A stretch of 48,059 nt of DNA. Source: Chryseobacterium echinoideorum (GTDB lineage Bacteria > Bacteroidota > Bacteroidia > Flavobacteriales > Weeksellaceae). Location of the stretch: positions 1 through 48,059 of the forward strand of contig NZ_VKNW01000016.1 of the NCBI RefSeq assembly GCF_007474535.1, in the 5' to 3' direction. The notes beneath the pieces are model-generated. The model worked only from the letters and a program-made list of their open reading frames with translations. It did no database searches and was not told the DNA's origin. The number at the start of each line of letters is the position of its first letter. The first letter of the stretch is position 1. The translations under genes were made by a program, and so were the position numbers. Shown piece after piece: positions 8,711 to 15,143 of this stretch.

Positions 8711-8942
8711 ATTCATTTATAAGATTAAAAAATTGTTCAAGAGTAATTTTTCTTGCTTTGCAAATTTTGTAAAGTGTTTCAACAGGAATTCTATAAGTAT
8801 TATCACTCTTAATTTTTCGTACAGTACTTTCTTCAATATCGTGACTTTTAGCAAACGAGTTCTGCGACTTATTTTCTTTAAGCCAAGGAATCAACCAATT
8901 TTTAGTTATATACGAACAGATTTTCTCGTTTATGTCAATCAT
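8709..8942 (-). CDS. XRE-family helix-turn-helix regulator
   Basis: A 77-residue DNA-binding protein. Residues about 28-75 read as an XRE/Cro HTH: NSFAKSHDIEESTVRKIKSD is the HTH core and IPVETLYKICKARKITLEQFF the following helices. There is no effector or peptidase domain. It is transcribed divergently from the sigma/dead-Cas12f operon, and a 22-nt perfect palindrome lies between the two (8973-8994), the usual arrangement for an autoregulating repressor that also controls its neighbour. Its own terminator separates it from the Gabija-like genes, so regulation of the sigma operon is the simpler reading. The role is inferred from position. Confidence 0.78.
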   Translation of the reverse strand: MIDINEKICSYITKNWLIPWLKENKSQNSFAKSHDIEESTVRKIKSDNTYRIPVETLYKICKARKITLEQFFNLINE

Positions 8943-8972
8943 ATAACAAAAGAAATATTTTGCTATTAAAAT

Positions 8973-8994
8973 ATTACGGTCGAACGACCGTAAT
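8973..8994. promoter_or_regulatory. Candidate operator palindrome between XRE gene and sigma operon
   Basis: ATTACGGTCG-AA-CGACCGTAAT is a perfect 10-bp inverted repeat with a 2-nt centre. It lies 30 nt upstream of the XRE start codon and 18 nt upstream of the -33 box of the divergent promoter. On the XRE side it abuts TAATATTT, a loose -7 match, so a bound regulator could block that promoter. Confidence 0.6.
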
Positions 8995-9012
8995 TAAATA
9001 ATTTTTATTATA

Positions 9013-9044
9013 TTTGGAATAAATTATTTATAAAAGTAATTTTG
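9013..9044 (+). promoter_or_regulatory. Promoter of the structured RNA/sigma/dead-Cas12f operon
   Basis: TTTG (9013-9016) then, after 20 nt, TAATTTTG (9037-9044). This is a near-perfect housekeeping promoter of Bacteroidota with expected start near 9049. It would place a leader of about 270 nt before the sigma gene. Confidence 0.78.
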
Positions 9045-9082
9045 CGATAGTTCAAAGAAATATAGAAGCTATTGCTTAGATT

Positions 9083-9204
9083 CTCGACTGGAAAACTGGC
9101 ACTTTTCAAAAAGCAACGAGAGGATAAGTAAATGTGCCCACGACTTCGGCGTGGGCTCACTTATCGTTGCTTGGTATGCCAGTACCACCGGTCGGTAAGT
9201 TGAG
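9083..9204 (+). ncRNA. Highly structured RNA in the sigma-operon leader
   Basis: Nested helices enclose the whole segment: CTCGACT (9083-9089) with AGTTGAG (9198-9204), one G-U; ACTGGCA (9095-9101) with TGCCAGT (9177-9183); AAGCAACG (9111-9118) with CGTTGCTT (9165-9172); GATAAGT (9123-9129) with ACTTATC (9159-9165); and GCCCACG (9136-9142) with CGTGGGC (9150-9156). Independent helices of this length show selection for RNA structure. It starts about 35 nt after the predicted transcription start. TTCCACGCC and TTTATTTT follow directly. It could be a second guide-RNA scaffold, a cis-acting leader controlling the sigma gene, or both. No known Rfam class is recognised. Confidence 0.7.
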
Positions 9205-9319
9205 TTCCACGCCTTTATTTTGGCAAAATGTAGTGAGTGAATATTTTCAATGATGCAGAGAATTCATCTTATTTATCAAAGCAGTTCTTCAAGCAATAAT
9301 CAGCTCAAATACACTGCTT

Positions 9320-10135
9320 ATGAAAAGAACAAACTCTCTGCCCCGAAAGCTCACCGATCATCAGTTATATAAACTATTGAAAGAAGGAAACCCAACTTCA
9401 TTAGAACATATTCATTTTCGGTACAAAAGACTTCTTTTTTGGATCGGAAAAAAAATGCTCGATGATGATTTTGTTGTAGAAACTTTGGTTCAGGATACAT
9501 TTCTTAAACTCTGGTTACACCGAGATTCCATTGAAACTCCAAATCATATTCTTGGTTTTTTACGGTTTGTTCTGAAAAGAGACTGCATAACGTATTTCAA
9601 TACCCCAAAAAATAAATTCGCTCGCTTAACGGCTTCACTTGAAAGTTTTGAGAACTATCAGGATTATCTTATTGGGTATGATCCTTTGCAAGACAAAGAA
9701 CATCTTCTTCGTCAGGAATCTGATCAAAAAGATTTTGATGAAGTCAATAAGGTCTTAAAAGTGATAAACCCCAAAAGAAAACACTTGATCGAGCTATGCC
9801 TTCAATATGGCTTTCAGTACAAACCCATTGCAGAAGCAATGGGAAGTAATGTTAAAGATATAAGCAATGAGGTAAGTAGAGCAATAGATGATTTAAGGAA
9901 AATCTTAAAGAGAAATTATCTTGAAGAGTCACCGATTAAATCTCAGAAAAGTGAGTTTCACCAAGTTGAACTCAGCAGTCAACAAATTGAAATTATAAAC
10001 AGAAGATTTGAACAGAAATCTTCATTTGCAGTCATTGCACGAGAACTTAAACTTTCTGAAAAAGAAGTCCATCAGGAGTTTCTTTACGCCTACCAATATT
10101 TACAGAATCGTAACAACTCTGAAATACCTTTTTGA
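9320..10135 (+). CDS. ECF-like sigma factor partnered with dead Cas12f
   Basis: A 271-residue sigma-70 family protein. Region 2 spans about 12-95, with the typical VVETLVQDTFLKLW helix and a LGFLRFVLKRDCITYF helix. Region 4 spans about 145-198 (PKRKHLIELCLQYGFQYKPIAEAMGSNVKDI). Unusually, a further HTH-like segment follows at about 216-262 (LSSQQIEIINRRF and SFAVIARELKLSEKEV), so the protein is some 70 residues longer than a common ECF factor. No anti-sigma gene lies next to it. Its TGA is one base from the ATG of the Cas12f-like gene, so the two are made together. I infer that the guide complex replaces ordinary promoter recognition; the extra HTH is a candidate contact surface. Confidence 0.85.
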   Translation: MKRTNSLPRKLTDHQLYKLLKEGNPTSLEHIHFRYKRLLFWIGKKMLDDDFVVETLVQDTFLKLWLHRDSIETPNHILGFLRFVLKRDCITYFNTPKNKFARLTASLESFENYQDYLIGYDPLQDKEHLLRQESDQKDFDEVNKVLKVINPKRKHLIELCLQYGFQYKPIAEAMGSNVKDISNEVSRAIDDLRKILKRNYLEESPIKSQKSEFHQVELSSQQIEIINRRFEQKSSFAVIARELKLSEKEVHQEFLYAYQYLQNRNNSEIPF

Positions 10136-10136
10136 T

Positions 10137-11231
10137 ATGGAAAAATCTACGATGACACTTACCCGAAAAATTCAGTTGTTGATCGATGTTCCGTCTGAAC
10201 GAAAAAATGAAATGTGGGAAAAACTTTATCGGTATCAAAACCGCTGTTTCCGAGCGGCAAACTTAATAGCTTCCCATTTGTATGTTCAGGAAATGATCAA
10301 GGATTTTTTTTATTTTACAGAAGGAATCCAATATAAGCTGGCTGATGAAAAGAAAGATCAAATGGGAATGTTTAACCGTTCGAAAACTGGAACCACCGCA
10401 CGAATGGTATTTGACCGATTCAAAGGTGAAATCCCGACAGATATTTTGGGAAGCCTTAACAATACAATTCAATCAACCTTCTCAAAAAACAAAGCAGACT
10501 ACTGGCAGGGAACAAAATCATTGAGAAACTATAAAAGAGATATTCCAATACCACTGCCTGTTAAATGCATCAGCAAAATGAGATATGACGAAGAAACGAA
10601 AGCTTTTGGTTTCAATATGTTTGCAATTCCTGTCAAAACATACTTAGGAAAAGACTACACTGATAAGCGAGTCATCATGGAACGTCTGCTAAAAGAAGAG
10701 ATAAAGCTTTGCACCTCACAGATCCAACTGAAAGACAGGAAAATCTATTGGCTTGCCGTATTTGAATTTGAAAAAGAAGAACATCTTTTAAAACCCGAAA
10801 TCATTGCGGAAGCTTCCCTGTCTCTGGAACATCCAATAGTTGCAAAAGCAAACAATGTACGCATCAATATTGGTTCAAAAGAAGAGTTTTTGTATCGCAG
10901 ACTTGCAATTCAGGCAAGTCAGAAAAGGATTCAGGATGGTATCGCCTATGTCCGTTCAGGAAAGGGAGCCAAGCGGAAACAAAAGGCACTGTATAAAACA
11001 GAGAATCTGGAAAGTAGATATGTAAGTCATAGACTTCATTTGTACAGCCGAAAGCTTATCGATTTCTGTATCAAGCAACAGGCAGGCACACTTATTCTTA
11101 AAAATCACGAAGACAAAATAGGTATTGCAAAAGAACAGGAATTTGTGCTTCGTAATTGGAGTTATTACGAATTGCAAAGCAAAATAAAATACAAGGCTGA
11201 AAAAGCCGGAATAGAATTAATTATTGGATAA
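10137..11231 (+). CDS. Nuclease-dead, truncated Cas12f/TnpB-family protein
   Basis: 364 residues from the ATG at 10137, one base after the sigma gene. The N-terminal LTRKIQLLIDVP strand and helical YRYQNRCFRAANLIASHLY fit the WED/REC part of Cas12f. RuvC-like parts are recognisable: HPIVAKANN (232-240), IGSKEEFLYRR, then SGKGAKRKQKALYK (274-287), SHRLHLYSRKLIDFCIKQQ, and NWSYYELQSKIKYKAEKAGI (340-359). By position against the Cas12f/TnpB pattern, the RuvC-I Asp is S227, the RuvC-II Glu is K322, and the protein ends just before the zinc finger and RuvC-III. It therefore cannot cut DNA but may still bind guide RNA and target. The residue alignment is by eye. An ORF-level start at 10008 lies inside the sigma gene and is rejected. 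Confidence 0.85.
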   Translation: MEKSTMTLTRKIQLLIDVPSERKNEMWEKLYRYQNRCFRAANLIASHLYVQEMIKDFFYFTEGIQYKLADEKKDQMGMFNRSKTGTTARMVFDRFKGEIPTDILGSLNNTIQSTFSKNKADYWQGTKSLRNYKRDIPIPLPVKCISKMRYDEETKAFGFNMFAIPVKTYLGKDYTDKRVIMERLLKEEIKLCTSQIQLKDRKIYWLAVFEFEKEEHLLKPEIIAEASLSLEHPIVAKANNVRINIGSKEEFLYRRLAIQASQKRIQDGIAYVRSGKGAKRKQKALYKTENLESRYVSHRLHLYSRKLIDFCIKQQAGTLILKNHEDKIGIAKEQEFVLRNWSYYELQSKIKYKAEKAGIELIIG

Positions 11232-11240
11232 AAAATACGA

Positions 11241-11324
11241 GGGTGCTTGTACACCCGCAGGGTGAGGTCTTGAACACTCACTAAATACTCTAATAGTATA
11301 TACAACGGCGTGGGTTCTTTTTTT
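11241..11324 (+). ncRNA. Candidate guide RNA of the dead-Cas12f system
   Basis: It begins 9 nt after the dead-Cas12f stop codon. Three hairpins follow: GGGTG/CACCC (11241-11256), GTGAG/CTCAC (11262-11281) and ATACT-CTAAT-AGTAT (11285-11299). Then comes TACAAC (11301-11306), resembling the GCAAC end of Cas12f CRISPR repeats. Next is a guide-like GGCGTGGGTTC (11307-11317) and a T7 tract (11318-11324) that would end the transcript. The scaffold may also reach back into the coding sequence, where GGCTGAAAAAGCC near 11200 forms a hairpin, as omega RNAs do. A guide at the 3' end, directly downstream of the effector gene, is the TnpB/TldR layout. No CRISPR array is present. Confidence 0.62.
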
Positions 11325-11330
11325 ATCAAA

Positions 11331-11540
11331 GACATTGTCAGAATAAGAAATAAATTACATAAACAATAAGAAAATTATTGGAAACTCTTGCAGAGGAACA
11401 AAAAATCCTTACTTTTGGAAGTAAGGACAATATTGGATAACTGACAATTATTTTGAACCCCTAACTGTCAGATAAAGTTGTGGCTATTACAAATAAAATC
11501 TAGTTGAATGTTTAGCCTATATGATTTAGCTGAATTACTT
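11331..11540. other. Intergenic region with inverted repeats, no gene seen
   Basis: ATTGTCAG (11334-11341) recurs inverted as CTGACAAT (11441-11448), and TGTCAG returns at 11466-11471, so CTGACA/TGTCAG also forms a local hairpin. TCCTTAC-TTTTGGAA-GTAAGGA (11406-11427) is a further hairpin. These may be terminators between the convergent dead-Cas12f and darG transcripts or the edge of an inserted segment. Confidence 0.4.
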
Positions 11541-12590
11541 TTATGCGAAAATTTGCTCTTTGTAATTCTTCAAATAAACATAAGCTTCTTCCACTAAAGT
11601 TTTTTTAAATAATTGACTTTTTCTAATATTCCATTTTTTGATTGACAACATTACCTCATCAAGTGAAGAATTAGGATTTTGGAAAAGAATGTAATCAACA
11701 GTGGCTAAAACCTCTAATGAAAGTTCAGAACTAAAATTAGAAATAAACTTAATTAAACTTTTTAACCTCAATAATTCTTCAGTAGTCAAATTATTGTTCA
11801 CATACTTTTTTACTTCATCCCATTTTTCATAATTTAAGTAAAGTGGTTCAAAAGGTTTTACATTACCTTGTTCCATCCCTTTCAAATAAACTCCATTAAG
11901 ACTGTATAAAACCTTTTCCACACCTATTGCATATGGTCCATAATGATAAGGTTTAAAGTCCAAATTTAATTTTTGTCCTTTTCTTTGTAGAAAATAAGCC
12001 AGCTTATTTGCAGCAAATAAACTACTATATTCTCCAATACTTTCAAAAGCAAACAAAGAATATAATAGTGTTGCTCTTGCAGGAGTTAGTTTTGTTATTT
12101 TTCTTGTTTCCTGTTTTTGAAGAATTTCCTTAATACCTTCATTTGGTTCAAAAAGAATTATTTCTGTATTTAAATCTTCTAAAGATATAAATATCATTTT
12201 TTTTACTACATTCCAATCAAGCCCTCCATTTCCGCAACCAAGTGGAGGTATAGCAATACTGTCAATTTTTTCTTTGATAATTAACTCTCTTAAAGATATT
12301 AAGCCTTTTTCAATATATTCATATTTTGACGGATGACGCCAATGAACTTTTGTCGGAAAATTAATAATTAATTTTTTACCTAGTTGTAGGTTTGCATCCC
12401 AAACTGACAACAGTTTACCAGGCATCAATTCTTTATTTTTACATGCCTCAATATACTTTTTAGTATTATTAGGAAAAGCTTCTTTAAACTGCAAAGCTAT
12501 TCCTTTACCCATAACTCCTACAGTGTTAACTGTATTCACTAAGGCGGTGACATTTGCAGTTAATAAATCTCCTTTCTCAATTTTAATCAT
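11541..12590 (-). CDS. darG: DarG-type macrodomain antitoxin
   Basis: A 349-residue protein from the ATG at 12590. The N-terminal macrodomain (about 1-155) shows KGDLLTANVTALVNTVN, the ADP-ribose loop GVMGKGIALQFKEAFP and the second loop PPLGCGNGGLDW. The C-terminal part (about 165-349; PARATLLYSLFAFESIG, PYHYGPYA) is the DarG domain that contacts DarT. DarG removes ADP-ribose from DNA bases and also binds the toxin. It follows darT in the same direction with 2 nt between them. A TTG at 12596 is an alternative start. DarTG systems act as phage-defence toxin-antitoxin modules. Confidence 0.92.
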   Translation of the reverse strand: MIKIEKGDLLTANVTALVNTVNTVGVMGKGIALQFKEAFPNNTKKYIEACKNKELMPGKLLSVWDANLQLGKKLIINFPTKVHWRHPSKYEYIEKGLISLRELIIKEKIDSIAIPPLGCGNGGLDWNVVKKMIFISLEDLNTEIILFEPNEGIKEILQKQETRKITKLTPARATLLYSLFAFESIGEYSSLFAANKLAYFLQRKGQKLNLDFKPYHYGPYAIGVEKVLYSLNGVYLKGMEQGNVKPFEPLYLNYEKWDEVKKYVNNNLTTEELLRLKSLIKFISNFSSELSLEVLATVDYILFQNPNSSLDEVMLSIKKWNIRKSQLFKKTLVEEAYVYLKNYKEQIFA

Positions 12591-12592
12591 GT

Positions 12593-13228
12593 TCAAAAGT
12601 AATAAATTTTATTAGTATTGACTTTAATTTCTAGCTTATTCTCTTTCAAAATTTTTTCAACATATTTTTTAGCTTCATCATCATAAACATTTATTGATTC
12701 AATAATATGAATTGGAACCTCATCCTTCACTAAAAGTTCTGCTTGATAACGCCTAGCGCGGTCAAAATCCTCAGATTTGGAAAAATTATTTTGATGAATA
12801 CTTTGCCAATCAATTTTATCAATTTTAGAAAGAGAATTATAATGAGTTGTGGCAGCGTCATTAGCTTGTCCATCAGTAAAAAACCACTTCTTATCAAGTG
12901 AAATTAAATCCGATATTCTGAATCTCATTACTAAAATTTCAGAAGGCCCCCTTTTAGGAACAACAGGATGTCTATAACCCGTTTGAATATTAAAGAGCAT
13001 AATTGATTTGGATGTAAAATAAAACGGTACGTAATCACCAATCATTCCATAGTGTTCAATTCTCACCTTAGTTTCAGTCCTTACATCAATTATTTCAGGA
13101 TTTCCAATATTAATATAATTAGAATTAGCTTTAGAGTTTTTTTTGCATACAATTCCAGTTTCTAATATTATTGGCAGGTTTTCGATATGTATAATTCTAT
13201 AGCAATATTCTTTATTTTTATTAATCAT
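12593..13228 (-). CDS. darT: DarT-type DNA ADP-ribosyltransferase toxin
   Basis: A 211-residue DarT (DUF4433) protein. It has the NAD-pocket start YCYRIIHIENLPIILETGI, the conserved GDYVPFYFTSKSIMLF segment (64-79) and the catalytic loop RRYQAELLVKDEVP with E164. DarT attaches ADP-ribose to DNA bases in a sequence-selective way, blocking replication until DarG reverses it. The catalytic residues look intact, so the toxin should be active. The antitoxin darG lies directly downstream, and the pair sits between the sigma/dead-Cas12f locus and the relaxase. DarT1 versus DarT2 was not resolved. Confidence 0.92.
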   Translation of the reverse strand: MINKNKEYCYRIIHIENLPIILETGIVCKKNSKANSNYINIGNPEIIDVRTETKVRIEHYGMIGDYVPFYFTSKSIMLFNIQTGYRHPVVPKRGPSEILVMRFRISDLISLDKKWFFTDGQANDAATTHYNSLSKIDKIDWQSIHQNNFSKSEDFDRARRYQAELLVKDEVPIHIIESINVYDDEAKKYVEKILKENKLEIKVNTNKIYYF

Positions 13229-13686
13229 TTTTTTAACTACACTTTATTTACAATTACAGCTATCTTCCAAATTTCCGCATTGCGTCAGTATGATTTGATA
13301 TAATTTCTTACAGCTGTTTCAACAACTAATATAGAATTTATTTTTGATGATTTGACTGTTATGTACTTACAAATATTTTTTGTGCTAAATATTCTTGGAT
13401 TGACAAATGTTTTTTATCCAAAACAAAATGCAGCTAAAATAAACTGCATTGCTCAAAGAGCTTGGATAGTCGCTGACAGTATTCTTCAATATTTGTTTTC
13501 ATCAGAAATTCCTTTTGTCCACTTGTGTAAAATTTACAATCGTTTAATATAAAAAAGATTTCCTGAACAAAAATAAGTCAAGATATTTCTACGTTATTTA
13601 CAAAAACAGCAGAAGGGTTTATGGTGGTACAAAATTAAATTTCTGTACGTATAAAAATATGTCTTGCTATTACCCTTCTACAAATA
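13229..13686. other. 458-bp intergenic region, no supported gene
   Basis: It lies between darT and the relaxase gene. A 66-codon plus-strand reading frame at 13352-13552 has no recognisable family and no ribosome site, and I do not support it. On the minus strand a 22-codon fragment near 13433-13500 begins MKTNIEEYCQRLSKLFEQC and may be a remnant. The darT promoter must lie near 13235-13300 but no clear TAnnTTTG was found. Confidence 0.5.
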
Positions 13687-14844
13687 TTAGCATCGTCTCC
13701 TTTTGTTCTTTTGAATTGGAATATTCTCAGACTCATAATTTGTATTGTTACTACCGAAACCTAGTAAAGAGAAAAGTTGATTTGCAATTTCTTTGTCTTT
13801 AAAAATCTCATTAAAAGCAGAGAATGGGATATTATTTTCTTTACATATTTTTTCTGCAATGTGCCCCATTTCTGATTTTAGTTCTTTATTTTCTGACCTA
13901 TCAATATTAGGATATCGATATCTTTCAAATTTGATTTCTCTCTCCAGAATATTAACAACAGAATCCAGATATTTTTTCTTTTCAGAAGCAAAAACGGTTG
14001 GATTAGTCAATAGTACAGAGTTTTTGTTTTTGAATAGGTGTACTTCTTGTTTTAAATTACTAACCTTTTCATTGAGTTCAGTAATTTGCTTTGATTTAGA
14101 ATTTAATTCTATTTTATTTTTTTGAATTATACTTCTGTAGCTGCGAAATGCTTTTTCATAATTCGCAATGGTCTTATCAGTCTTAATTTTTCTAAAACCC
14201 AGAAAATCATTTTCCTTGACAACCAACTCCTCAGATTTCTTCGAACTCATTTCAGATTTCATCGCATCATACCTTTCTTCCAAAATTTTGAGATCTTCTT
14301 CTTTCTGCTGAATCTTAAACTCAATAGCTTCCAATCTTCCTCTGGAACCAGAGATCCCTCTTTCCATATTCAAGCATTCGGCTGTCAAATCCTGCATTTT
14401 TGAATAATGGAAGGACTGGTGTTTAAGTGTTTTACCAGTTTTCAGATCCTGCCAGTCAGCTACCAGATGAGCGTGGTAATTTGGTTTCCATTCTTTTGTA
14501 TCTTTATCAGTGTGTCCTTCGTCTTTATGAATGGCGATCTGAAAAACACGGATGCTCAATTCTTCTTCCAGTCTCTTAGCTAAGTTTTGAAGTTCCAGCA
14601 TCGTTGTGTTCTCTTTGATCACTACAACTGCCTCCCGAACAGGCATTGCATTCTTCTGTAATTTCCTTCCTGACTTATCTTTGCAATACGCTTCGATCTT
14701 TTGGATCCTTTCAGCTATTTTTTGTTCCATCCAGTATTCATTCTTTGGTGTAAGGTCTTTACGGATGTAATCAAAAGTTTTCTTCCTGAAATTATGGGTT
14801 TCAGAATCGGACTTAACAACTTTGAAATTAATAGAGGTCTTCAT
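13687..14844 (-). CDS. MobV/Pre-like relaxase for mobilization
   Basis: A 385-residue protein. The relaxase metal site is suggested by H106-K-D-E109 followed by NYHAHLV with H124 and H126, matching the three-histidine motif of MobV/Pre relaxases. The segment REAVVVIKENT (70-80) precedes it. A long coiled coil (about 150-260, rich in E, K and L) fills the middle, as in plasmid recombination enzymes. Such relaxases nick oriT and are carried to a recipient by a helper conjugative system. The upstream 300 bp contains an oriT-like set of inverted repeats. No T4SS or coupling-protein gene is present, so transfer would depend on other elements. Confidence 0.78.
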   Translation of the reverse strand: MKTSINFKVVKSDSETHNFRKKTFDYIRKDLTPKNEYWMEQKIAERIQKIEAYCKDKSGRKLQKNAMPVREAVVVIKENTTMLELQNLAKRLEEELSIRVFQIAIHKDEGHTDKDTKEWKPNYHAHLVADWQDLKTGKTLKHQSFHYSKMQDLTAECLNMERGISGSRGRLEAIEFKIQQKEEDLKILEERYDAMKSEMSSKKSEELVVKENDFLGFRKIKTDKTIANYEKAFRSYRSIIQKNKIELNSKSKQITELNEKVSNLKQEVHLFKNKNSVLLTNPTVFASEKKKYLDSVVNILEREIKFERYRYPNIDRSENKELKSEMGHIAEKICKENNIPFSAFNEIFKDKEIANQLFSLLGFGSNNTNYESENIPIQKNKRRRC

Positions 14845-15007
14845 TGCTTTTACATCTTTAAAGTTTTACACTTTTATTGTTTATGCTTTTAAATTTTCAA
14901 TAAAGATTGCTGTAGTTATATGACGCAGCATTACTCTTTACCTGTGTTTATTTTACACACCTTCGATAAAAATAACCCCAATGCTTTTTATACAGGTTCA
15001 ATAAGCT

Positions 15008-15099
15008 AACCTGATATTATTTTATTCAGGTTAAAAGCCTCGTAGAGCGTATTTGAAACTTTGTTGGGAGGAACGACCTTCAAAGTTGCGAATGCGCTC
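15008..15099. other. Candidate oriT: nested inverted repeats upstream of the relaxase gene
   Basis: AACCTGA (15008-15014) pairs with TCAGGTT (15026-15032). Next to it, GAGCGTATT (15045-15053) pairs with AATGCGCTC (15091-15099), one G-T, enclosing AACTTTG (15057-15063) with CAAAGTT (15081-15087). Such hairpins in the non-coding stretch before a relaxase gene are typical of oriT. The nick site is not identified. The region 14845-15143 holds no gene. Confidence 0.45.
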
Positions 15100-15143
15100 C
15101 TAACTTCTGCGGGTAGTTGGTAAAAAACATACAGCACGCTTTA

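Noticed and set aside
8733..8969. Plus-strand reading frame opposite the XRE gene
   Set aside because: It is the complement of a clear HTH gene and shows no protein-like features.
9083..9204. tRNA-like or known riboswitch reading of the leader RNA
   Set aside because: No cloverleaf or T-loop and no riboswitch core that I recognise.
10008..10136. Upstream extension of the dead-Cas12f reading frame
   Set aside because: It lies entirely within the sigma gene and has no family similarity. The ATG at 10137, one base after the sigma stop, gives the normal Cas12f start.
9320..11231. IS605-type transposon with active TnpB
   Set aside because: No TnpA gene, and the TnpB-like protein lacks all catalytic acids and its C-terminus. 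Transposon ends were not found.
11241..11324. CRISPR array for the Cas12f-like protein
   Set aside because: Only one scaffold/guide unit is present. There are no direct repeats with spacers and no cas1/cas2.
13352..13552. 66-codon plus-strand reading frame
   Set aside because: No recognisable family, no ribosome site, low-complexity hydrophobic start, opposite to its neighbours.
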